Assembly (NCBI RefSeq): GCF_001625305.1
Contig: NW_017803943.1
Location: 2,277,481 to 2,341,480 of the forward strand
DNA from: Branchiostoma belcheri
Lineage: Eukaryota; Chordata; Leptocardii; Amphioxiformes; Branchiostomatidae
Length of the DNA stretch: 64,000 bases
Direction: 5' to 3'
The stretch's first letter is position 1. Every line of letters starts with the position of its first letter. Below are positions 35,506-45,899 of this stretch, piece by piece. Below the pieces are notes generated by a model, which was given only the letters and a program-made list of their open reading frames with translations, ran no database searches and was not told the origin of the DNA. The position numbers were made by a program, and so were the translations under genes.

Positions 35506-38500
35506 TTACAACTGCTCTAGCACCTCTCGCACCTCACTGTACATCTGTAAAGGAAAAGATATAACCAAAAAATTATACATCTTGTCAGTAAATCCTTATC
35601 ATTGACATAAACTATAGCAATGTCCAAGGTTTAGTGTCATAAATTCAAAGTCTAATTTATGTTATAGTAAACTAGTACTTTTTAAAAAATCATAAGATAT
35701 GCTAAGTTTGTACATGTGTTGGAAATTTTTTGCTGTAAGTAAGTATTAACAACACATGCTGACCTGGTAGTTAGTGAAGAGGAATGTCCGTGACACGTAA
35801 AGTTTACGCTCTTGGTTGTCATGGCGCCATAGGTGGATCATGTGACCTGGAGAGACATATGATAGCCTTTACTTGTACCATGCAATGTCTTCGACGCAGT
35901 CAAAAGAAACTGTTAGGTTTGTGACGTCACATACACTAGTTCTGCTACCATTTACAAAATATCCACCTGCTGTGCAAGTCTACAAGAGAAACAACAAGAA
36001 GTATGAAAAGGTGATATAGTTTGTGAATTACATCATAAAATGCTTCTCATATGTTTGAATGATGAAGCTTACTCCACTATTACACCATGGTTTAGGTTTC
36101 ATACATTCCTGGTGACCACATCCTTGAACCCAGGGTATGCAGGGTCAAACCCCTGTCAATCAAGTGAAACTCAATCTCCACCCACTCATTTTGGAATCCA
36201 AACATACAAACCTAGCATAAATCAGCACCACCCAAAACAATACTTCCAGCCCTCTCCCTTTGCCTACACACCTGATTCTGTACTGACATAGGCCCCAGCC
36301 TGGTTCCCTACAAAGGCCAGGCCCTCGGAGAAGCTGATCTGTTCTATGTTGGTGGCGTTGATCAGTACTTCATGTTGGAGGGGCTGGTACACTGTTTCCC
36401 CGCGTGGCTGCCAGTGTTCGGACTGGAACACACAGCCAGCTGCCTTCAGGGAAAAGAACCTCTTTCCTGTACAGGAGGAAGGCATCAGAGACTCAGTTAG
36501 ATGTGTCAACTCTTACAGTGCAAAACTATGTAAATACACACTACTGTACTTCTTTGTTATTAGAAAATTATAACCCACAACTAGCTCTATTGATTTATTT
36601 ATCTATTTACCTATTCTGGCAAACTCATTGCCTAAGTGAAGTGAGGAAAATCATGTAAAGTGCCTTTCAATAGGGCACAAGATTGGAGACATGGCAGGAT
36701 TCGAACCCAGGACCTCTTGGTTCTGAGCCGAATGCTCTGCTGTTACACCACACAAACCTGGGACTATTCTGGTGGATGAGGTCTTGGGGCGAGGACTGAT
36801 CATCTCACAGTTTCCTCCGTCAGACTCTGACTCCGAATCCTCCATCCGCGCCCGCTTCACTCCTGTCCCATTCATGGCGGTCAAGTTTCCATTGGGCTGC
36901 GAGGGATGGAAGGGGCCGTTTCCTGCAAAAGAGAAATGTACTTTTTCAAACAAGAGAGGCTCCGTGCAAGTCTCTGTCATTGGGTTACATGCAAATATAC
37001 ATGTACCATTTACTGCTCACATCACATCTTTAAGAAAAATACTATTCTTCAGTTCACAGACAGACAGAGTGAACTTATAGGAAGAAAGAAGCAGCTATAT
37101 TACATATGGAAGTACTCTACATGTGGTATGAAAGGATAAGCAATTGTAAAGTTGTTGGTTTATAAACTTTGATACTTTCAGCTGCCTTTTACACTTAATT
37201 TTATCAACAAGCCAGTTCTAGGACCCTCCATCTGTTCTTACTAGCTGTTGTCAACAATATATGCTATGCAGTCCTATGGACAGGGTACAGGAAAGTATTT
37301 CAGCACTAAGGACAGGGAGGGGTCTTCAGTACTCTTCCCTTTGCATGCTAACCTCAAAAGGTTGAGGACTCCAAAAGGACAGGGAAGGGTCTAAGGACAG
37401 GGAGAAGCATTCAGCACTAAGGACAGGGAAGGGTCTTCAGTACTAAGGACAGAGAAAGTTCTTCAGCACTGAGGATAGGGAGGGTAAATAGAAAACAATC
37501 ACCCACTACAATGACAGATTGACTAGCTCATCTTTCTGTACCTTCTTCAGTACTTAAGGTATCACACAGAGGCCTTTTAGTTTGTGAGTCAGTCACAGAT
37601 TCCAAACAGGGATTGTCATAACTGCTCAGTATGCTGTCCAGTTCATTGTAAAATCTGCAAATAAGCCGACGCCCCTCATCATCTGCAGAGTTCCTCTTTG
37701 CCTTCCTGTACTCCTTAGCCAGACTCTTGCACTTAGCCTGTAGTTGTGTCACAGTCCTCGAGAAGCCACGTTCTTGCATCTTCCCTTGGATTTTCTTAAA
37801 GATCACCTTGTTGTGCCTGGTTCTGCGAATGTCTTCTTGGATGTTTTTATGTCCCCAGATTTCTAGGAGAGCCCTTGTCTCGGAGTTGAGCCATGGCGCC
37901 CGGTGGCTCTGTGCTGGATTGCTGAGATTAGCGTCATCAGATGACATACCGATGTGTGCTGACGCTGGGCAGGGGCTGTAGTCTTCACTGCTACCATGGG
38001 GACTTGGCTGTTCTGCTTCCTCCATGTTTCTGACCACTGTTGTAACACTGATGGGGTAGGGCGAACCAGGGCTGTCATCTTAAAGGTGGAGAAAAGGCAC
38101 ACTAAGTAAGCACACGAAAGCTGAAAAAAATTGAGCGATTCTGTCAAAAATTCCAGTAAATTTCTTCTAGTTGGAGAATAGTTTAAACTTTCTCGTAATG
38201 CGCTTTACCAACTCAGATGAACTTACAACAGTTACATGCTACTGATTATTCTTCTCTTTTTCACACAAGCGTAAAATAATATTACTACAATACTAAAACA
38301 ATAAACAAGGAACACAGTGAGTCTTCTCATACCTCCCAAATCTTCCATCTCTGGCGCCGAAGTTTGCGACTCCTCCAGGCCTGCTGCTGAACTGTCTGTC
38401 TCCTGTCCCATGATGCTGTGGAATTTGTCGTAAAACTTGAACATGGACCGCCGGCTCGTGTCATCGGCCCCTGAGCGCCGCGCTCTCCTGTACTCAACAA

Positions 38501-39860
38501 GGAGGTTCTTACACTTGTCCTTGAGCTGCTTCGCCGTTCGCTGGTACCCTTGAGCGTTCATCATCCCTTGAATCTCCTTGAAGATCGGTTTCTTGTGGTG
38601 TACGGACTTCAGGAGGGACTGAAACTTGTCCGTTCCCCAGATGTTGATGAGGGCGAGTGTTTCGGTGTCTGACCAGATCGGTCGGGGGGCGCCTGGCGAC
38701 TTTGTTGGGTCATGCATGTACGGGACGTGTGTAAATCTTCCATCTGCAGCCCTGGCACAGTGGGTCCCAGGAAGGGTGTACGATAATGTTTCATTCTCCG
38801 TCAGGGAGCTGGAGCTGTGACTATCGTCTGCGGGAATGAAATGATACATATGGTATTAAACATGGCTTTAGAAGTAGCTGGAAAGTAGAACTTACTGTAA
38901 AACATTCTTCAGAATCACTTTGAAACATTCTTATGTCCAACAATTTTTCAAACAGGAATACTGTTTTTTCACAATACATGCATAGACATTTAGTTTACAA
39001 ATAACTACTAGTTTGAGTCTTGAATAACAAAAGATTAAGTTGTAATGTATGAGTTGTAATTATCAAAATCATATTCTAGTTAACACTGCACTGGTAAGTA
39101 CACTTGTTTACATTCTACCACGCCCTAATGCCATTTAAGAACTTTTATTGGTTTTAAATAATTTAGAAGAACAAAATTTAGGTATTCATGGACAATAATT
39201 TAAATTCTACTACTGGATAAATCTATTATTACAGAGATTACTTCCAGATGTTTCCAGTGTCAATATAAACTACTAGTAGTAACAGAACTTGTCAACACAC
39301 ACACTTATGTGGACAACTAGAAAAACCGGTTGATCATGATCAAGACTCTTTAAGACTGATATGTAAACGAGTTCAGGCTTAAGCTACGTACCTTCAGCTA
39401 TGTTCTCCTCCGCCCCTGAACTTGCAGTGTCCCGTTGCCCTAAGATCCTGTCCATCTCGTTGTAGAACTTTAAGATCGCCCGTCCGGTACCGGGTACATC
39501 TCGCCCGGCGTTCTTCAGGCTTCTGGCCTTCCGGTAATCCACGCTGAGGTTCTTGCACTTGTCGTGGAGCTGTTTCACCGTGCGGTTGTACCCCAGTGCC
39601 GCCATTCGCTTCCGTACGCGCTCGTAGATGGCTCTGTTGTGTTTGGTCGTGCGTAGGTCGTCCTGGATGCTCTTCTCGCCCCAGATTTTCAGGAGATGTC
39701 TGGTTTCATCGATCCCGAACATCGTACTGCGCGGGGTGCTCCACTCCGGATCCCCGAAGTCGTCCACGAAATTTGCGTCGCCCTGATGTTCATAGTTCGC
39801 GCCGTTTGCGTCACAACTTTCCTGGGAGGTCCCCGGTTCTGTCTTCACCGCGATTTCCAT
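35506..39860 (-). CDS. Protein with three Myb/SANT-like domains and an unassigned C-terminal region
   Basis: Seven exons on the minus strand: 39860-39392, 38827-38333, 38078-37542, 36922-36758, 36466-36272, 35846-35764, 35544-35506; 1983 bases, 660 residues. Exons 1-3 each encode one complete Myb/SANT-like (trihelix type) domain: W..ETR.LLKIWG, IYERVRKRM..LGYNRTVKQL, DKCKNL..DYRKAR, KFYNE.D.ILG in exon 1, and clear counterparts in exons 2 (IPIFKEIQG-like, GYQRTAKQLKDKCKNL) and 3 (GFSRTVTQLQAKCKSL). Such domains usually bind DNA, often in transposase-derived or MSANTD proteins. Exon 4 has a basic patch next to a Ser/Glu stretch (VKRARMEDSESESDGG), a likely nuclear signal. Exons 5-7 give about 105 residues (AAGCVFQSEHWQPRGETVYQ ... 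MYSEVREVLEQL) that I do not recognise. All introns between exons 1 and 6 are phase 1. Function unknown; nuclear DNA binding is inferred. Confidence 0.85.
36640..36757 (-). mobile_element. tRNA-derived SINE abutting a splice donor
   Basis: On the minus strand it begins GTTTGTGTGGTGTAACAGCAG, passes through AACCAAGAGGTCCTGGGTTCGAATCC (box-B-like) and CCAATCTTGTGCCC, and ends in a CACTTTACATGATTTTCC segment. Its first bases are the donor of exon 4 of the SANT-like gene. Confidence 0.65.
37301..37480. repeat. Degenerate minisatellite (CAGCACTAAGGACAGGG)
   Basis: Four to five copies of AAGGACAGGGA.GGG or AAGGACAG.GA followed by TCTTCAG.ACT, spaced irregularly (about 30-70 bases), in intron 3 of the SANT-like gene. 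Confidence 0.65.
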
Positions 39861-41680
39861 GGTTTTGAGCAGTTTTGGGGGAAAATTTTGCCAAAGACAG
39901 CTACATTCAGCAGTAGGTTGGAAACGTAAAGCGCTTTGGCACCAAGCGGGAACAAAGCGTGTCGAACCGGATTACTCGTTTGCATTGGGGCCTCTCAAAT
40001 CCGGTCAAAGGTCACTAGACTATTCCATAAATCGACGGGTAAAAATAATAATCAACCTCCTTGTTTTGACAAAAAAGGCAATAGCTTTTATCTAATCTTG
40101 GGGATGTTACAACTGATGAATTATCAGTACAAAACGATATACCTGAGACAAAGTTTTATTCGTATGGTTTTATCTATTAGAAGTATTGAGGCTCACTTGA
40201 ACAAACATACACATTGTAGTGTGTGTATACAGTAAACAATACACATTGAATAGAAAATACTGAGTCAGAGACATGTAAAAATTGAGTGCAGTTAGGAGAA
40301 GGTAGAGTGAAGTCACGAAGAGGATATGATGATAGGATTGCACTGAATAATTGAAGACTGCATACTGCCATGTGGTATTATAAAACATGGTCATCAATAT
40401 AAGATCATTGGTATTCCACATGCTCGAATTCTTCTACTAGTAACATTACAATAAATTCAAACAAGTTGCAGGAACCACTGAAACCAATTGTTTTTTGCAT
40501 GGGTCTTGCTATCCTTCTGTGCAGTCTTGTTTTTCTTTATCCAAAAAAATAACATTAGGATCGCATCATATAATTTTATTGCTTCTATTATAACTAGCCT
40601 TGATGGCATTGTACCATTGTTGTTATGTCTGTTGTGCTCTTTTCAGACATAATGTACTTTTGCATGCAGCAGAGTTATTGAATAGAATACTAAACTATCA
40701 CGAGCACAAAAAAATCTAGTCATCAGGCTTCTTCGATGCTTCCTGAACCCAAGTAGGTTTAACCTCCTTGCTGAACCATACCTACCTGTTGTACACTGCA
40801 TAATTTTTGGCCTCTTGTAGTAGACAGCAGTTTAAATCCTCGAGCTATATCAAGTGGACGCTTTCTTGATCACCAAACTAACAGCTGTGTCCGGACCAGA
40901 CTTCGAGTAGGGTTTCTCCGGAGATGGACTTTCATCGAAAAATAATTAACTCCAGTTTACTCTCGATGCAGCTGTTCACTTCCCAAAACACTTAGGATCA
41001 CTTAGGTGCTCAAGACCGGACTACCATCGAATCTAGAAACACTGAATAGTACTATGGCTGCCAAAAATGTCAGATCTAACCGTTACAACACCCAAGGTTT
41101 GGATTGACTGCCACAACCGAGAGGAAAAGAAGAAAATTTAAGTACTACCCACTTGTAAACATCACACACAAACCCCTTACCACCATTTTGAAAACTCCCG
41201 CCAGGACCCGAAGTATGGCCTGGCTGAAGTAGACATTTTTATGCCTGTGGAGAAGGGACAGTATCTTTTCCTTTTTTTCCCTAAACAATCCTCAATGAAC
41301 AAAAAATGAAAATTAATATGACTAAAGAGACTGATACAGATGGTAATATCTGTAACTGTGTGTAAAAATGTGGATTTAATCTATATTTTACATCATTAAT
41401 AGGCAGGCACATATTCTATTGCAAAAGACATTCCTTGAAATTTAACCAGTTTCCAGACAGCATTTACATGCTGCAAAAACTGATTAAATGTGTGAATCAA
41501 ACATTACAGCGATGAAAATGAATGAAAAAAACACTAGATAGTTTTATATTTTTATTAATTTCTCTTAATTTGTCAAAGATTATTCAACCGATACGTGTGT
41601 GGTCATTTAAATCTTTATGATATTTTGTGTAGTTTGCATGCGGTCTGCCATACAAAACCATTCTTGGCAAAATGGCTTCC
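39861..41680. other. Upstream region of the SANT-like gene
   Basis: The first ~150 bases probably hold the promoter and 5' UTR of the SANT-like gene. The remainder is AT-rich with no supported exon, structured RNA or clear mobile element by eye. Confidence 0.4.
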
Positions 41681-41686
41681 AGTGAC

Positions 41687-42010
41687 ACCGTGTGACGCGC
41701 CGGATTGAGTACTTATAATGCTCCATACAAAAAGTCGTAGTACGGTCACGATACGTCAAATGAGACCATACAATGTATCTCCGTAATCAGAAAGGTACAA
41801 AGAACCTTGTGTAGTTCAAACAATGACTTCAACTTATACTGGATCCACGGATTAACGCGTCAAAGTTCGCCCTTACTCAGAATTTAGGCGGTTTCCGCCA
41901 TGTTGTTTTTGACTGAAATACGCACCACATGGGGGTTTCGTGGCACCCGGTTGCGCATCTGTTTCCGGGTCACACCAGGGGTCACACTATCGAGTACACT
42001 GTCAGACGAC
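41687..42010. repeat. Inverted, diverged copy of the PLAA promoter and start region
   Basis: 41687-41765 is nearly the exact reverse complement of 45862-45938, which spans the PLAA start codon (45900) and its first codons. Weaker matches continue outward in the expected order: GCGTCAAAGTTCG, CATGGGGG.TTTC, and TTTCCGGGTCA.ACCA. So a segment of some 300 bases was duplicated in inverted orientation 4.2 kb upstream of PLAA. The copied start codon is kept but no long reading frame follows it. Confidence 0.8.
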
Positions 42011-42059
42011 GTGGAGTAGTACTCGACAAATTACGAGATTTCATAATTTGGATGTTTGA

Positions 42060-44260
42060 ACAGCAACATACGACTGATATACAGTCGAAACAATGCATAC
42101 ATTGCTTTGACATTGTGTCATACCATTGACACAGTTTTGGACGGAAAAGTATTTTAATTTTAAGTAGGTGAACATGCAGTCTAAACAGTGCAAAGAAAAC
42201 TATGTGTTATACGATTGACACAAGACGGAAAAGTACTGTGTTATAACTGCGTGAATATACAATCTAAATAGTGTAGACTTTAAGTGTGTCATACCATGTG
42301 CATCGACAATGTGTTAGGACGGAAAACTGTTCCTCTATGAAATTAGTGCCCGACTATTCAGTCCAACATTGAAAGTGTACTGTGTCATATGATTGACACA
42401 GTTTTTGGAAGGCAAGTTCTCCATCATAATTGTGTGCACGTGCATGAAACGTTCAGGGAATATTTTTTTTTATTGAAACATATAATGACAAGACGCGGTA
42501 CGTGGCGACACACTCAATTTACACTTGTACACTTATATCATAGTGAATATCTTGACAGTCACGGTCATATCATTGACACGATTTTCGGACGGAAAAGTTT
42601 CCCGTCATAAGTATGTGAACATACAGTCTAAATAGTGAAGAATTTTAAGTGTGTCATACCTTTGACACAGTTTTTAAACGGAAAAGTCTTCCGTCATAAC
42701 TGCGGGGATATACAGTTGAAACAATGCATACTTTGCTTTGACATTGTGTCATGCCATTGGCAGTTTTGGACTTAAAAGTTTTTCATCTCAAGTGGGTGAA
42801 CATACAATCTAAACAGTGTAAAAAAACTATACTTTTATTTTTATTAAAGTGTGTTATACGATTGACACAGTTTTCCGTCATAAGTGCGTGTGTACATGTA
42901 TACAGTCTAAACAGTGTAAAAAAAACTATGCTTTTAAAGGGTCAAACCATTCAATCGGACACAGTTTTAAGACGGAAAAGTACTCTATCATAACTGCGTG
43001 AATCAAACTAATTAGTGTAGACTGTAAGTGTGTCATACCATCGACAATGTTTTAGGACGGAAAACTGTTTCTCTGTAAAATTAGTGTGTGTGACTACTAG
43101 TACAGTCCAAACAGTGTACTTTGAAAGTGTGTCATACGATTGACACAGTTTTTGGAAGGCAAGTTCTCCGTCATAATTGTTTGCATGTACAGTCTAAACA
43201 GTGAATACCTTGACAGGATGTCATATCATTGACACATTTTTCGGACTGAAAAGTTTTCCGTCATAAGGCCATGTTGATTTGATTATATGGATGACATCCT
43301 CTGGGAACCCCAAATCTGATGCGCGCGTGCGAATAATAAAAAAAGTTGCTTTCACTATGAAATCTACGTGGTCATGAAGGTTGAACAAATGGCACAGAAT
43401 ATGTTATGGCGAATAATTTACTCTTCGAATTCATTTCTTTACATTTTTGTCTTTTTTCCTTTTGATTTTGGTATTCTACGACATTGGTATCGTTTCTAAA
43501 TGTTTTCCTTGCAACTTATGGTATATTTTTGCTCATTTAGCAACTGTTTTGCACGATTTAAAGTATGGTTGAAAACTTTTTTTTGGGAAACGGCCGAAAA
43601 TTCATGCGCGCGCGGATGTCATCCATATAATCAAATCAACATGGCCTAAGTATGTGAACATACAGTCTAACAGTGAAGACTTTGAAAGTGTGTCATGGCG
43701 GAAAAGTCCTCCGTCGTAACTGTGTATGGATTTACAGTTGAAACAGAGCATACTTTGCTTTGACATTGCGTCATACCATTGACACAGTTTTGGGATGGAA
43801 AGCTCTCCATCATATATCGATATCTTAGTGAATATTCAGTCAAAACAGTGTATACCTTGATATTTTGTCAAACCATTGACACAATTTCCGGCATAAAACT
43901 TTTCTTCATAAGTGCATAACTATATAATATAAACATTGTATAGCGGTACTTTGGCAGTGTGTCATACTATTGACACAGTTTTCGGGTGGAAACGTTTTCC
44001 GTCATCAGTGGGTGAATATACAGTCTAAACAGTATATATTTTGCCAATGTGCCATACCACTGACAAAGATTTCAGACGGAAAATGTTTCCGTCATAAGTG
44101 GGTGAATATACACTTTAAACAGTATTTACATTGACAGTGTGTCATACCATTGACAGTTTGACACAGTTTTCAGACGGAAAATGTTTCCATCATTTACAGG
44201 TTAGCATACAGTCAAACAGTGTATACTTTGAAGTGTGTCATACAGCTGAATATGCACAAT
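42060..44260. repeat. Tandem array of ~95-bp units, each with two dyads
   Basis: About 20 degenerate units with spacing of roughly 80-105 bases. Unit landmarks in order: ACAGTCTAAACAGTG, a CTTTGA.A stretch, the dyad GTGTCATACCATTGACAC (perfect at 42115-42132), CAGTTTT, the dyad GACGGAAAATGTTTCCGTC (perfect at 44075-44093), then CATAA and GTG.GTGAA.ATA. Units differ by point changes and small indels, so the array is old or evolving freely. One 380-bp transposon is inserted at 43267. No open frame of note. Confidence 0.9.
43267..43646. mobile_element. Harbinger-like MITE inside the tandem array
   Basis: 380-bp element with perfect 33-bp inverted ends (43267-43299 and 43614-43646), starting GGCCATGTTGATTTGA. 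It is flanked by TAA on both sides (43264-43266 and 43647-43649). A 3-bp TWA target duplication is typical of PIF/Harbinger elements. The unit of the array continues across the insertion. Confidence 0.85.
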
Positions 44261-44385
44261 GTTGTTTTTTTCGTCCCCCGGTGTGCGCTGGAGGATGTGC
44301 AGCCGAAGTTGAACGTGCCCCCGAATATTGGCGCCCGCGAAGTTCTGTAACGTTATAGTCGGCTGCACAGAATTTGAAGGACAGG

Positions 44386-44535
44386 TCGGCACTTAGAGTG
44401 CATCCTGGATACGGACCTACTCTATCCCAAAGAGATCGCACCTCAGAGCTCATCCTCGATACGGACTTACTCTACCAAGAAGACGTCGCACTTAGAGCGC
44501 ATCCAGGATACGGACTTGCTCTATCTAAAGAGGAC
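44386..44535. repeat. Three-unit tandem repeat of ~49 bases
   Basis: Three copies of TCG.CAC.T.AGAG..CATCC..GATACGGAC.T.CTCTA, starting near 44386, 44435 and 44485. It is GC-richer than the arrays on both sides. Just upstream, 44265-44350 is CpG-rich single-copy sequence. Confidence 0.8.
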
Positions 44536-44659
44536 GGTCCCAGAAAGTTAAGATATACCGCAAACCCCGTGACACCGCAATAGCAGTTCAAACTTGTTTC
44601 ATAATGACTTTTACCAACAAAGCTAAACTTACAAGAGAAGGTTTAAATTCTGTTGGCTA

Positions 44660-45065
44660 AGGCGCTATATCATTCGTATTTCACCTGTGTCATTGGAATG
44701 ATATAGCCTTGAACACTAACAGAATTTCCATGATGGTTATTGGAATGACATATCTGCCGTCTTAGGGCTATGTCATTCCTATGACACAGGTAAAATATCT
44801 GCCGTCTTAGGGCTATGTCATTCCTGTGACACAGGTAAAATATCTGCCGTCTTAGGGCTATGTCATTCCTGTGACACAGGTAAAATATCTGCCGGCTATG
44901 TCATTCCTATGACACAAGTGGAACTTCTGCTGTTCAGGGCTATATCATTCCAATGGCTCAGGTGACATATATATGCCATGTTAAGGCTATGTCATTTCTA
45001 TGACACAGGTGAGAATTCTCTTGTTCACTGGGCTATATCATTCAAGTGACACAGGTGAAAAATCT
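44660..45065. repeat. Tandem array of 45-bp units with a TGTCA/TGACA dyad
   Basis: Core copies start at 44765, 44810 and 44855 with exact 45-base period; diverged copies extend on both sides. Core: GGGCTATGTCATTCCT.TGACACAGG followed by TAAAATATCTGCCGTCTTA. The dyad TGTCAT-TCCT-ATGACA resembles the half-sites of the first dyad in the neighbouring ~95-bp array. Confidence 0.9.
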
Positions 45066-45639
45066 ACCGTCTTTATTTGTCAAGCAATTTTTACATGTAT
45101 GTAGACATTCTAGCATTGTTCCATTTAAAGATATATATGTAGTCCAAAGTTACAAATACCCCATAACTGAAATTGTCGTGAACGAAAATGAACTACATTA
45201 CAACTTACATACGTGCGCACAGCAAAACAGATTGTCTGTAAGACAAGTTACGGTATGTTTCATTAGAAACATGAATGATATGTCCCGGTCAGAATGGTTA
45301 GGGTGAATAGGGTGTAACGTGAAGTTCGAAGAAACAATTAGCATGGTTAAACTGAGTGATCCTGATAGAACAACTATTAGAGGTAAGGCTTACATGTTAT
45401 CTTGCAATAAAAAAATAAAATATATAGTAATACTACGCTGTGTATGCCGTATTGCCCAACGTACCAACCCGACCGTTACACTTTTTGTGTAACGGGGGCC
45501 GTTCGAGTTATTCTATGAAACATTTGGAAGCATGTGTGATAACAAAAGAGACTCCGGGCCGTACTGTTAGTTATAACACTGGCCAGAACATCCGTATCGA
45601 ACGCAATCGCCGTCCAAGTATAAGCACACATACGCGTAT

Positions 45640-45899
45640 TAGCAGCTGTTAGGGGGAGTGGTTTGACCCGGAAGTAGACTGGACAGCGGTAGTCTGAAAG
45701 CCCCCATGCAGACCGCAAAACACAGAAAAACCACGCCAAAATGAGTACTTAGCAGGTCAACTTTGACGGGACATATCTCGTCTTCCAGTGATTTTTGAAT
45801 TTCCAACTGACCCACACACGGTGGTCTGACTCGTTGACATCACGGGAACACATAAATCAGCCTCATTTGACGTATCGTGACCGTACTACGACTTTTTGT
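45640..45899 (+). promoter_or_regulatory. PLAA upstream region
   Basis: Region immediately before the PLAA start codon. The last 38 bases belong to the segment that is duplicated inverted at 41687-41765, and the rest matches the same copy weakly. A CpG-containing stretch (TTTGACCCGGAAGT near 45661) includes an ETS-like CCGGAAGT core, a common feature of housekeeping promoters. No TATA box is evident. Confidence 0.45.

Noticed and set aside
41929-42129. 66-residue frame starting near a CpG-rich segment
   Set aside because: It lies in the inverted copy of the PLAA promoter and runs into the tandem array; no protein similarity.
42060-44260. CRISPR-like array
   Set aside because: Units are degenerate, there are no unique spacers between constant repeats, no cas genes, and the DNA is animal nuclear sequence.
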